A model generated the notes under the pieces. That model saw only the letters and a program-made list of their open reading frames with translations, made no database searches and was not told the DNA's origin. This document shows, one piece after another, positions 1 to 4,967 of a stretch of 7,638 nucleotides of DNA; position 1 is the stretch's first letter; the number at the start of each line of letters is the position of its first letter. Both the position numbers and the translations under genes were made by a program. Source of the stretch: JAZDHV01 sp043810355 (GTDB lineage: Archaea > Nanobdellota > Nanobdellia > Woesearchaeales > JAGVYU01); assembly GCA_043810355.1 (NCBI GenBank), contig JBDROB010000061.1, positions 1-7,638 of the forward strand. Reading direction: 5' to 3'.

Positions 1-19
1 ATTTTATATATAATTTTAA

Positions 20-28
20 TTTTTTTTT
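20..28 (+). terminator. T-run, possible terminator of an upstream gene
   Basis: Nine consecutive T bases lie in an otherwise AT-only stretch at the window edge. Archaeal transcription commonly ends at T-runs, so this could end a + strand gene lying left of the window. No coding sequence is visible to its left, so the call rests on composition alone. Confidence 0.3.
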
Positions 29-35
29 AATATAT

Positions 36-50
36 ACAATTCGGAATTGT
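36..50. promoter_or_regulatory. Short perfect dyad upstream of the ftsZ promoter
   Basis: ACAATTC and GAATTGT form a 7-bp perfect inverted repeat around one central G, flanked on both sides by TATATA-like bases. It lies about 40 bases upstream of the ftsZ TATA box. It could be an operator for a dimeric regulator or part of the upstream gene's end. The dyad is seen; the role is inferred. Confidence 0.3.
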
Positions 51-87
51 TATATACATTTCTATATTAATATACAAAAACGTAACA

Positions 88-95
88 TTTATATA
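88..95 (+). promoter_or_regulatory. TATA box of the ftsZ operon
   Basis: TTTATATA is preceded by an A-rich BRE-like stretch (GTAACA). The same TTTATATA string stands before fic and scpA in this window. With the usual archaeal spacing, transcription would start near 115-118. That leaves a leader of about 115 nt before the ftsZ start codon and places the first leader hairpin right at the 5' end of the RNA. Confidence 0.6.
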
Positions 96-118
96 TTAGT
101 TATATCATGTAAATTGAC

Positions 119-171
119 TCACCACAACAGGTGATTTAAAAAATTATCCAGCAAAAGAATAAACTGGATAA
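119..171 (+). promoter_or_regulatory. Two hairpins in the ftsZ leader
   Basis: Hairpin 1 pairs TCACC (119-123) with GGTGA (130-134) around a 6-nt loop. Hairpin 2 pairs TTATCCAG (144-151) perfectly with CTGGATAA (164-171) around a 12-nt A-rich loop. Both fall between the predicted transcription start and the ribosome binding site of ftsZ. They may stabilise the RNA or control ftsZ translation. The pairing is visible; any regulatory role is inference, and no known riboswitch family is recognised. Confidence 0.4.
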
Positions 172-231
172 ATCAAAAGGGGAAATTTTTAGTTTTAACA
201 TCCTTCTAAAGAATAAAAAGAGGTTGAGAAT

Positions 232-1287
232 ATGGTATATGATATGAGTCAGGTAAATTCGAATAAAAGCAATGATATGATAGGCCATGCCAATATGAAA
301 GTTATAGGCGTTGGAGGGGCAGGATGCAACATGGTGAGCTGGTTGAGCAAGAAAGGTGTCAAAGGAGCTGAGATCATAGCATGCAATACAGACCAGCAGC
401 ATCTTAACATAACAGAAGCAGATCATAAGTTCTTGATAGGGAAGAACATCACGAGGGGATTAGGATGTGGAGGATACCCTCAAAAAGGCAATCAGGCAGC
501 GCAAGAGGCAGTCAACGATATCAAAAGTGTTCTCAGCAATAGTGACATGGTGTTTATATGCGCAGGGATGGGTGGAGGAACAGGAACTGGAGCCTCTCCA
601 TTCATTGCCCAGATTGCAAAGACAATGGGATCAATTATTATCGGGACAGTGACAATGCCATTTAATATCGAAAGGTCTAGGATAGACAAGGCAGAGATGG
701 GATTAAGCCATTTAAGGGAAGCTTGTGACACTGTGATAGTGATTGATAATAACAGGCTTGTGAAGATTGCAGGAAACCTGCCTGTGCAACAGGCATTTGC
801 TGTGGCAAATGAGCTGATATCAACAATGATAAGAGGCATAATAGAGACAATATCTGTCCCATCCCTTGTCAATTTGGATTTTGCAGATGTCAAGGCAATA
901 ATGAAATCAGGCGGAGTAGCAGCCATTGGAGTAGGTTATTCAGATACAGCAAGCAGGGTAGAGGAGGCAGTCAAAGGTGCATTATCCAATCCTTTGCTTG
1001 AGATAAGCTATCAAGGTGCTGAAGGTGCATTGATACATATAGAAGGAGGCCCTGATATGACACTACAAGAAGTTGAAAAGATAGGGGAGCTTGTTACAGA
1101 AGAGCTTGACACTGAAGCAAATGTTATCTGGGGAGCAAGGGTTACTGACCATATGAAAGGGAAGATATGTGTAATGACAATTATCACAGGTGTCAGCTCT
1201 CCTTGGATTATTGGAAAACTTGACCAAAAGGCAGTGGCAATGCAGAGAGTTAGGATGTCAAAGGAGCTTGGAATCGAGATAGTGTAG
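232..1287 (+). CDS. ftsZ: Cell division GTPase FtsZ (FtsZ2-like)
   Basis: Tubulin-family GTPase that polymerises at midcell in archaeal division; 351 residues. The nucleotide-binding pieces are in order: GVGGAGCN (26-33), NTD (52-54), the tubulin/FtsZ signature GGGTGTG (114-120), and the T7 loop NLDFADV (214-220), whose acidic residues D216 and D219 complete the GTPase site of the neighbouring subunit. The stretches DNNRL...NLP..QAF (172-189) and the region around GALIHIEGGPDMTL (265-278) resemble archaeal FtsZ2 more than FtsZ1, which usually has PNDRL. That subtype call is from memory of the families. The protein ends soon after the core in a short hydrophobic tail (GIEIV) that may serve as the partner-binding peptide. 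The start at 232 has GAGGT (220-224) at good spacing; an ATG at 244 is the alternative. First gene of a tightly packed cluster. Confidence 0.95.
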   Translation: MVYDMSQVNSNKSNDMIGHANMKVIGVGGAGCNMVSWLSKKGVKGAEIIACNTDQQHLNITEADHKFLIGKNITRGLGCGGYPQKGNQAAQEAVNDIKSVLSNSDMVFICAGMGGGTGTGASPFIAQIAKTMGSIIIGTVTMPFNIERSRIDKAEMGLSHLREACDTVIVIDNNRLVKIAGNLPVQQAFAVANELISTMIRGIIETISVPSLVNLDFADVKAIMKSGGVAAIGVGYSDTASRVEEAVKGALSNPLLEISYQGAEGALIHIEGGPDMTLQEVEKIGELVTEELDTEANVIWGARVTDHMKGKICVMTIITGVSSPWIIGKLDQKAVAMQRVRMSKELGIEIV

Positions 1288-1296
1288 GTGATTAAA

Positions 1297-2031
1297 ATGG
1301 AAATGAAGGAAAAGATTATTAAAAAGATGGTTGATGATATTGTTGAGACTAATGACCACCTTGTCTTTAACAACCATGAGGTTGGTAAATTTAAAAACTT
1401 AGTGCCTTCATTGATGAAAAAAGGCATCGACAATCTTAATTTTTCTATGTTCAGCCCAGATATTAGGATTGATATAATCACTGTAATGGGAGATGAGTAT
1501 AGGAAAAAAGGCAACCTGAACAGTGCTGTTAAATGCTTTGTCCTTGCTGGCAACAAGGAAAAACTGAATCAGGTAGGTGATGATTTCCAAAAATTGATGC
1601 AGTTTGACAATTGCATTGAGGTCTACCGGATTGCAGGCAATAAGGAAAAGCTTTTAGACATAGGCAAAAAGTGCCTTAGTGAGAGTAGGCTTGAACCAGC
1701 TATAAGGGCTTTTGTGGCAATTGGTGACAATGAGAAGCTTATTGAGGTTGGAAATCAGTGCATCAACAAATATAAATTTGATTATGCATTTGAAATATTC
1801 TCAACAATAAAGGACAAGAAGAAGCTGATTGAGCTAGGAAAGAAGTGCATGAATGAGAAGGAATATATCTATGCTTTGAATGCATTCAAGATAGCTGATG
1901 ACAAGGAAATGTTGAACGAGCTTGGAAATGCATGCCTGAAGGAGGACATGATTTCAAATGCATTGACTGCATTCAGCTATGCAGGAAATGACATGATGAC
2001 AAACTTTATAAAAGAAAATTTTAGCTCTTAG
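1297..2031 (+). CDS. Helical-repeat (TPR/clathrin-like) solenoid protein
   Basis: Function unknown; 244 residues with no signal peptide or membrane segment. After an N-terminal region of about 54 residues, six tandem units of exactly 29 residues run from about 55 to 228. Their consensus is approximately AGNKEKLxxxGxxCxxxxxxxxAxxxFxx. The pattern suggests a two-helix solenoid like TPR or clathrin-type repeats, but the period is shorter than the usual 34 of TPR. Such solenoids usually bind proteins. The gene follows ftsZ by nine bases, so co-translation is likely and a role as an FtsZ partner is a reasonable inference. The GTG at 1288 belongs to the ribosome binding site AGGTGAT (1286-1292), so ATG 1297 (or 1303) is preferred as start. 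Confidence 0.8.
   Translation: MEMKEKIIKKMVDDIVETNDHLVFNNHEVGKFKNLVPSLMKKGIDNLNFSMFSPDIRIDIITVMGDEYRKKGNLNSAVKCFVLAGNKEKLNQVGDDFQKLMQFDNCIEVYRIAGNKEKLLDIGKKCLSESRLEPAIRAFVAIGDNEKLIEVGNQCINKYKFDYAFEIFSTIKDKKKLIELGKKCMNEKEYIYALNAFKIADDKEMLNELGNACLKEDMISNALTAFSYAGNDMMTNFIKENFSS
1459..1980 (+). repeat. Six tandem 29-residue coding repeats
   Basis: Six back-to-back 87-base units encode 29 residues each with no insertion or deletion between them. In each, a unit begins AGN/IGD/IKD/ADD, continues K/E-x-L, then G at unit position 11, usually C at position 14, A at about 23 and F/Y at about 27. Unit 1 (from 1459) is the most diverged and lacks the K-E-K-L segment. The DNA copies are well diverged, so the array is old and held by protein structure rather than a recent expansion. 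Confidence 0.85.
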
Positions 2032-2062
2032 TGAAAAAATATGGAGAATTGAGGTGTTTATA

Positions 2063-2464
2063 ATGCAAAACTTAGTATTAAATGAATCAGTAAGCTCACA
2101 AAATCTTGACGATTACATGATGTTGAAAAAGTTTGAGATTATGATAGAGATGAACAATAATAAGCTTAATAGTGAATTAAATGGTATAAAAAATGAGTTA
2201 ACAAGACTAAGCAGGGAAATTACTGATATAAAAATTAATTATGGCATAATCAAGGAAGAGAGGCAAAATAATGAGCCATTAGTTGCTATGGAAAAAAAGG
2301 ATGCAAATCATGACCTAGACACTCTGAAACGCGGCACCAGTAATGCTTCCCTAAAAAATGCAACAGTTTCAGGCCAACAAGGAACTTCAATGCCAAGATA
2401 TGGTCATTATCAGCCAGGTGACGTCGAGATTGGCAAGTTCTTTTATTGTGGAAGCAAAAAGTGA
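2063..2464 (+). CDS. Coiled-coil protein with conserved-looking C-terminal tail
   Basis: Function unknown; 133 residues, predicted soluble. Residues 35-63 show a clean heptad pattern (L35, L39, I42, L46, L49, I53, I56, Y60, I63), so it should form a parallel or antiparallel coiled coil. A charged, low-complexity linker (about 66-108) leads to a C-terminal tail PRYGHYQPGDVEI followed by a FFY aromatic patch (111-128). This looks like a short binding motif; I have the impression that similar tails occur in other archaeal proteins, but cannot check it. The start at ATG 2063 has GAGGTG (2051-2056) six bases upstream; the GTG at 2054 is part of that site. It lies 31 bases after the repeat protein and 10 before the zinc-ribbon gene, in line with one operon. 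Confidence 0.75.
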   Translation: MQNLVLNESVSSQNLDDYMMLKKFEIMIEMNNNKLNSELNGIKNELTRLSREITDIKINYGIIKEERQNNEPLVAMEKKDANHDLDTLKRGTSNASLKNATVSGQQGTSMPRYGHYQPGDVEIGKFFYCGSKK

Positions 2465-2474
2465 GGTAAACACA

Positions 2475-2816
2475 ATGGAAAGGGCAATTTTAAAGTATGC
2501 TTGCAGCATTTGCAAGAAAGGATTTGAGTTTGAGAAGATAAGGTATTTCAACAATAAAAATAGGATAATCTGCAAAAATTGTTTTGATAAATTAAAGCAG
2601 ACAGCTCCTGTTGAAACAGAAATCAAAGAGCCTGTGCCAGAAGTTGAAAATGTTAATTTAATCTGTTATGATTGCAAGTTCAAATTCTCTTTGAAAAAAA
2701 GGACAAAGAGGAGTTTAAAATGCCCTTACTGTGATAGAAGTAGGATCATGAAAGATGAGACCAGTGCAGCTTTGATCCTTGATGATGTGACAAAGAATCC
2801 TGACTATTATCTTTAG
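2475..2816 (+). CDS. Double zinc-ribbon protein
   Basis: Small protein of 113 residues with two predicted zinc sites. The first is C10-x2-C13 with C33-x2-C36, the second is C64-x2-C67 with C83-x2-C86, joined by an acidic, proline-containing linker (about 45-60). Zinc ribbons of this form bind nucleic acid or protein; the specific target is unknown. The reading frame is open upstream into the coiled-coil gene. The start at ATG 2475 is favoured because TGAGGTA (2462-2468) is well placed and because this avoids a 100-base overlap. The position behind ftsZ, the repeat protein and the coiled-coil gene suggests a shared transcript. Confidence 0.75.
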   Translation: MERAILKYACSICKKGFEFEKIRYFNNKNRIICKNCFDKLKQTAPVETEIKEPVPEVENVNLICYDCKFKFSLKKRTKRSLKCPYCDRSRIMKDETSAALILDDVTKNPDYYL

Positions 2817-2819
2817 ATA

Positions 2820-2827
2820 TTTAAATA
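2820..2827 (+). promoter_or_regulatory. Possible TATA box before the MgtC-like gene
   Basis: TTTAAATA lies 26-33 bases upstream of ATG 2853. Used as a promoter it would give an almost leaderless transcript, cutting off the TGAGGA ribosome site at 2842-2847. The gene could therefore be read both from the ftsZ operon (using the ribosome site) and on its own. Confidence 0.4.
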
Positions 2828-2852
2828 ATTATTTATGTAATTGAGGATCAAT

Positions 2853-3485
2853 ATGGAAATTTTAGAGATTTTAATCAGGTTTTTTTTAATATTCATTATG
2901 TCCTTTATTTTCGGGCTGGAAAGGCAGAGGACTCATAAGCCAGTGGGATTTGGAACATTCATCTTTGTTGCAGTCAGTTCATGTGCTCTTTCAATAACTG
3001 CTTTCTCTATCTTCGTAGAAAATCCCCTTCCCCTTTTAAGCGCAATAGTCACTGGAATAGGATTTCTTGGTGCAGGGGCTCTGATTAGGACTACTGACAA
3101 GATTTTTGGTTTCACAACAGCATCATCAATATGGTCTTTTGCGATACTTGGCCTCATAATAGGTGCTGGGATGTATTTTATAGGCATAATACTTTATGTT
3201 TATATTTGGATTGTGGTGCTGTTTGACAAGTATCTTGAGACAAAAGGCATTGGATCATACAAAAAAAAGGTGATAATCACATCCAATAAGATAGTTAATT
3301 CTGATGAGATTAACAAGATACTATTCAATAGCCTTGCGAATTATAATCTTTTGAATATGGAAGCTGACAAGAAAGATAGCAGATATTCCTATTCTTATTT
3401 CATTGAAGGAACTAAGGAAGATATCAATAAGAATCTAAAAATCCTTTTCGGAAAGGATTGGTGCTCTTCCATAAAGATCGAGTAA
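2853..3485 (+). CDS. MgtC/SapB-family membrane protein
   Basis: Integral membrane protein of 210 residues. Family marks are GLERQ (21-25), a KPVGFGT segment (29-35), GIGFLGAGALIR (68-79) and GFTTASSIW (86-94). About five hydrophobic segments lie within residues 4-125. A soluble C-terminal domain (about 136-210) resembles the ACT-like tail of the longer MgtC proteins. MgtC proteins are tied to magnesium limitation and membrane energetics, and the biochemical role is not settled. The start is ATG 2853, with TGAGGA ahead of it; the in-frame TTG at 2841 overlaps that site and is unlikely. It is the last + strand gene before convergent scpA, and its link to the ftsZ genes is uncertain. Confidence 0.85.
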   Translation: MEILEILIRFFLIFIMSFIFGLERQRTHKPVGFGTFIFVAVSSCALSITAFSIFVENPLPLLSAIVTGIGFLGAGALIRTTDKIFGFTTASSIWSFAILGLIIGAGMYFIGIILYVYIWIVVLFDKYLETKGIGSYKKKVIITSNKIVNSDEINKILFNSLANYNLLNMEADKKDSRYSYSYFIEGTKEDINKNLKILFGKDWCSSIKIE

Positions 3486-3527
3486 ATATCATTCAATTAA
3501 TAATTATTGAGATTTCTGAGGTTGATG

Positions 3528-4382
3528 CTATGTGTCTTTATCTGATTTAATCTGTTCCTTTGACTCATCGATTTCTTTTTCCAATTCTTGCTGAGTGTTC
3601 ATCAAAATTCTTATTTCTCCAAATGCCTCTTCTTGTTCAAGGTCAATTTTCCTTTGATTGGTCAAATGCAATAATGGGATAAATGTATACACTTTATCTT
3701 CTCTGGACATAGAAGGCAATAATTGTGAAAAAGTCAGGTTTCCATCTGATTTGTTTGAAAAAAAATTCTTTATTTTGAAGTATATGTTTTTTATCAGTGC
3801 TGTTATGTCAACACTTTTTGCCGGAATCTCCAGATCAATGTCAGGCATCCTTGAAAACACCCTTCTTTTCTTGACCTCTAATGCCTTGTCAAGCGCATAG
3901 ACAAGGTCATATATTGACACTTTCCTTTTTCTCATTTGTGGTGATCTTGGGATCAGTCCTGGAATCTCAAGATCCCTGATCTTCTTGTCAACCTCCTCAT
4001 CAAATAATCCTTGTATATCATCTTCTTCATCTGTTGATGCAAACAATTGGTCGAGTGCATCCAAATCCTCTCCAACAAGTCTTCTTGATTTTATCTTGAG
4101 CAGCATTGCAGATGCAAGTATCATCTTTGCAGGAACCCTAAGATCCATTTTTTTCATCGCCTTGACAACCTCAATGAATTTAGATGCTATTAGGCTAATA
4201 TCAATGTCCCAAGGATCCATCTGATTGGTGTTGATCAGCTCATACAATATGCTCTGCCATGTGATATCTTCTGAATCTAGAAGTATTGACATCACCTGGT
4301 CATTAGGATGTTTCTGGTCTTTTTTAAATATTTCAGATGCTATTTGGCTTGCTTTTTCGTCTTTCTCAGATTTCTCTTCCAT
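3528..4382 (-). CDS. scpA: Segregation and condensation protein ScpA (kleisin)
   Basis: Kleisin subunit that bridges the SMC dimer in chromosome condensation; 284 residues. Diagnostic features are PWDIDI (57-62), the helical segment ending in LLKIKSRRLV (94-103) and a C-terminal winged-helix region (about 195-262) containing FIPLLHL and a Q.E.FGEI motif typical of the family. An acidic linker (about 105-138) joins the two ends, as in other kleisins. The N-terminus carries about 28 charged extra residues. Neither smc nor scpB is in the window, so the gene stands alone. No ribosome site precedes the start, and a TATA box sits exactly where a leaderless transcript needs it. It is convergent with the MgtC-like gene, 42 bases apart, and divergent from the tRNA genes. 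Confidence 0.93.
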   Translation of the reverse strand: MEEKSEKDEKASQIASEIFKKDQKHPNDQVMSILLDSEDITWQSILYELINTNQMDPWDIDISLIASKFIEVVKAMKKMDLRVPAKMILASAMLLKIKSRRLVGEDLDALDQLFASTDEEDDIQGLFDEEVDKKIRDLEIPGLIPRSPQMRKRKVSIYDLVYALDKALEVKKRRVFSRMPDIDLEIPAKSVDITALIKNIYFKIKNFFSNKSDGNLTFSQLLPSMSREDKVYTFIPLLHLTNQRKIDLEQEEAFGEIRILMNTQQELEKEIDESKEQIKSDKDT

Positions 4383-4404
4383 AATTAAAAATTAGCTTTA
4401 ATTA

Positions 4405-4412
4405 TATATAAA
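4405..4412 (-). promoter_or_regulatory. TATA box of leaderless scpA
   Basis: On the - strand this reads TTTATATA and occupies -30 to -23 relative to the A of the scpA start codon. Transcription should therefore begin at the ATG itself, which fits the absence of any ribosome binding site. Confidence 0.7.
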
Positions 4413-4463
4413 TTTATTTGTTTATCAGTATTCATTCAAATTTACTATATTTCAACAGAAAAC

Positions 4464-4472
4464 TATTTAAAA
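4464..4472 (+). promoter_or_regulatory. TATA box of the tRNA-Val gene
   Basis: TATTTAAAA, preceded by AGAAAAC, lies 25-33 bases before the first base of tRNA-Val, so the transcript would start at or within a few bases of the mature 5' end. A weaker alternative, ACTATATT at 4444-4451, would give a leader of about 20 nt. Confidence 0.6.
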
Positions 4473-4516
4473 CGACGCTTACTAATCTAGGCTTATGGGC
4501 CCGTAGTCTAGCGGCT

Positions 4517-4552
4517 ACACAGTAGCTAGATTAGTTCATCGCTGTGCTGCAG
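4517..4552 (+). other. D-loop intron of tRNA-Val (20a/21), 36 nt
   Basis: The BHB fold is complete. The central 4-bp helix pairs GCGG (4511-4514) with CTGC (4547-4550), including one G-U pair. The three-base bulges are CT|A (4515-4517) and AG|A (4551-4553), cut after the second base. The inner helix pairs CACAGT (4518-4523) with GCTGTG (4541-4546). Cutting at these sites restores the D-loop AGCGGCTA. A shifted boundary would leave two extra D-loop bases, so this one is preferred. Confidence 0.85.
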
Positions 4553-4569
4553 ATGACAACACCCTTACA

Positions 4570-4599
4570 TGGCATTTAGCTATGCTATCTGCAAAAGTA
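4570..4599 (+). other. Anticodon-loop intron of tRNA-Val (37/38), 30 nt
   Basis: It occupies the canonical archaeal intron site. The BHB is relaxed: CTTA (positions 32-35) faces AAAG (4594-4597), giving three pairs and one mismatch. The inner helix pairs GGCAT (4571-4575) with ATGCT (4582-4586). The bulges CA|T and TA|A mark the cuts. Removal restores a seven-base anticodon loop CTTACAA. Confidence 0.85.
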
Positions 4600-4621
4600 A
4601 GGTGTAGGTCGCCGGTTCGAA

Positions 4622-4651
4622 TATCAGAAAGAATTTCTTTTTGAACGAAAG
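4622..4651 (+). other. T-loop intron of tRNA-Val (59/60), 30 nt
   Basis: TTCG of the T-loop (4616-4619) pairs with CGAA (4646-4649) as the central 4-bp helix. The bulges AA|T (4620-4622) and AG|T (4650-4652) are both three bases. The inner stem pairs 4624-4631 with 4637-4644 (8 bp, one G-U). The flanking exon helix is the T-stem itself. Removal restores TTCGAAT. The sequence is related to the T-loop intron of the neighbouring tRNA-Gly. Confidence 0.9.
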
Positions 4652-4680
4652 TCCGGCCGGGCCCACCATTTATTTTTATG

Positions 4681-4756
4681 AAGTTTGATTTTCTTTTTAC
4701 GGGGGATCGAGCAAAGCGAAGATCCTCCTACCTTTGGTCAAACTTTGTAAAAGTTT
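4681..4756 (+). other. Structured spacer between the two tRNAs
   Basis: AAGTTTGA (4681-4688) pairs perfectly with TCAAACTT (4738-4745). It encloses a GC-rich hairpin GGGGGATC (4701-4708)/GATCCTCC (4721-4728) with one G-U pair and a 12-nt loop. The right arm can instead pair with AAAGTTT at 4750-4756, forming AAACTTT/AAAGTTT around GTA next to the tRNA-Gly 5' end, so the two folds exclude each other. No TATA box is found at the right distance for tRNA-Gly, so both tRNAs probably share a transcript and this spacer may guide processing. Confidence 0.55.
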
Positions 4757-4793
4757 GGCGCCGGTGGTTGAATGGTACAATACGACGTTGCCA

Positions 4794-4818
4794 TCTCTTG
4801 TTTAATCAAGAAGTAAAT
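4794..4818 (+). other. Anticodon-loop intron of tRNA-Gly (37/38), 25 nt
   Basis: Central helix: TTGC (4788-4791) with GTAA (4813-4816), including one G-U pair. Bulges are CA|T (4792-4794) and AT|A (4817-4819). The inner helix TCTTG/CAAGA (4796-4800/4807-4811) closes a 6-nt loop after one C-A mismatch. A standard canonical-site BHB. Confidence 0.88.
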
Positions 4819-4839
4819 ACGTTGTGGCCCGGGTTCGAT

Positions 4840-4867
4840 TTTCAGAAAGAAATTTCTAGAACGAAAG
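4840..4867 (+). other. T-loop intron of tRNA-Gly (59/60), 28 nt
   Basis: The geometry is the same as in tRNA-Val. TTCG (4834-4837) pairs with CGAA (4862-4865), and the bulges are AT|T (4838-4840) and AG|T (4866-4868). The inner stem TTC/GAA (4841-4843/4859-4861) continues, past a bulged A, into AGAAA/TTTCT (4844-4848/4853-4857), capped by a GAAA tetraloop. It shares TCAGAAAGAA, TTTCT and GAACGAAAG with the tRNA-Val intron. An intron-free version of the same exon junction occurs at 7438-7450. Confidence 0.92.
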
Positions 4868-4884
4868 TCCCGGTCGGCGCATCA

Positions 4885-4931
4885 TATTATTCATTAAATA
4901 TGTACTATCTATCAATAATAAGTGAATAATA
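4885..4931. repeat. 9-bp inverted repeat between tRNA-Gly and fic
   Basis: TATTATTCA (4885-4893) and TGAATAATA (4923-4931) are perfect complements 29 bases apart. The left arm begins just after the tRNA 3' end and the right arm abuts the BRE/TATA box of fic. It could form the 3' end of the tRNA transcript or an operator for fic; neither can be decided from sequence. Confidence 0.4.
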
Positions 4932-4937
4932 GAAACA

Positions 4938-4945
4938 TTTATATA
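4938..4945 (+). promoter_or_regulatory. TATA box of leaderless fic gene
   Basis: TTTATATA with upstream GAAAC as BRE lies exactly at -30 to -23 of ATG 4968. The same box and spacing serve scpA. No ribosome binding site precedes the ATG, so a leaderless transcript is expected. Confidence 0.7.
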
Positions 4946-4967
4946 TTTCTAATACTTTTATACATTT

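Larger units (their letters stand above)
4497..4668 (+). tRNA. tRNA-Val(UAC) with three introns and encoded CCA
   Basis: Exons 4497-4516, 4553-4569, 4600-4621 and 4652-4668 join to a 76-nt tRNA. The acceptor stem GGGCCCG/CGGGCCC is perfect, position 73 is A and CCA is encoded. The D-arm reads GTCTAGCGGCTATGAC with a T13-T22 mismatch. The anticodon stem ACACC/GGTGT (4559-4563/4601-4605) is perfect and the anticodon is TAC at 4566-4568. The T-stem is GCCGG/CCGGC with loop TTCGAAT. Without the introns the sequence is a textbook archaeal valine tRNA. Three introns in one tRNA are rare outside Thermoproteales. The T-rich stretch after CCA (4669-4678) may end or pause transcription. Confidence 0.93.
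4758..4881 (+). tRNA. tRNA-Gly(GCC) with two introns, no encoded CCA
   Basis: Exons 4758-4793, 4819-4839 and 4868-4881 join to 71 nt ending in A73; TCA follows, so CCA is added after transcription. The acceptor stem is GCGCCGG/TCGGCGC with a G-T pair at 7-66. The D-stem is GTTG/CAAT with loop AATGGTA. The anticodon stem is CGACG/CGTTG and the anticodon GCC lies at 4790-4792. The T-stem is CCGGG/CCCGG. The overall form matches archaeal glycine tRNAs. Introns lie at 37/38 and at 59/60. There is no obvious own promoter. Confidence 0.93.

Noticed and set aside
492..926. Long - strand frame inside ftsZ
   Set aside because: Antisense shadow of a strongly conserved gene; composition and lack of initiation signals argue against a real protein.
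1288..1296. GTG start nine bases earlier for the repeat protein
   Set aside because: The GTG is part of the AGGTGAT ribosome binding site; ATG 1297 or 1303 is the likelier start. The same reasoning rejects GTG 2054 and TTG 2841 for the next genes.
2358..2474. Longer N-terminus for the zinc-ribbon protein
   Set aside because: It would overlap the coiled-coil gene by over 100 bases, its residues are not protein-family-like, and ATG 2475 has a well-placed ribosome site.
3505..3545. CTGA and TGATG boxes near the scpA 3' end, as in a C/D box guide RNA
   Set aside because: D'/C'-like and D-like boxes are present, but no C box lies at the needed distance upstream, and the right part lies inside the scpA coding sequence.
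4678..4929. Open frame of 83 codons on the + strand across the tRNA spacer and tRNA-Gly
   Set aside because: It runs through a tRNA gene and its introns, shows no protein-like family pattern and has no ribosome site; it is a chance frame.
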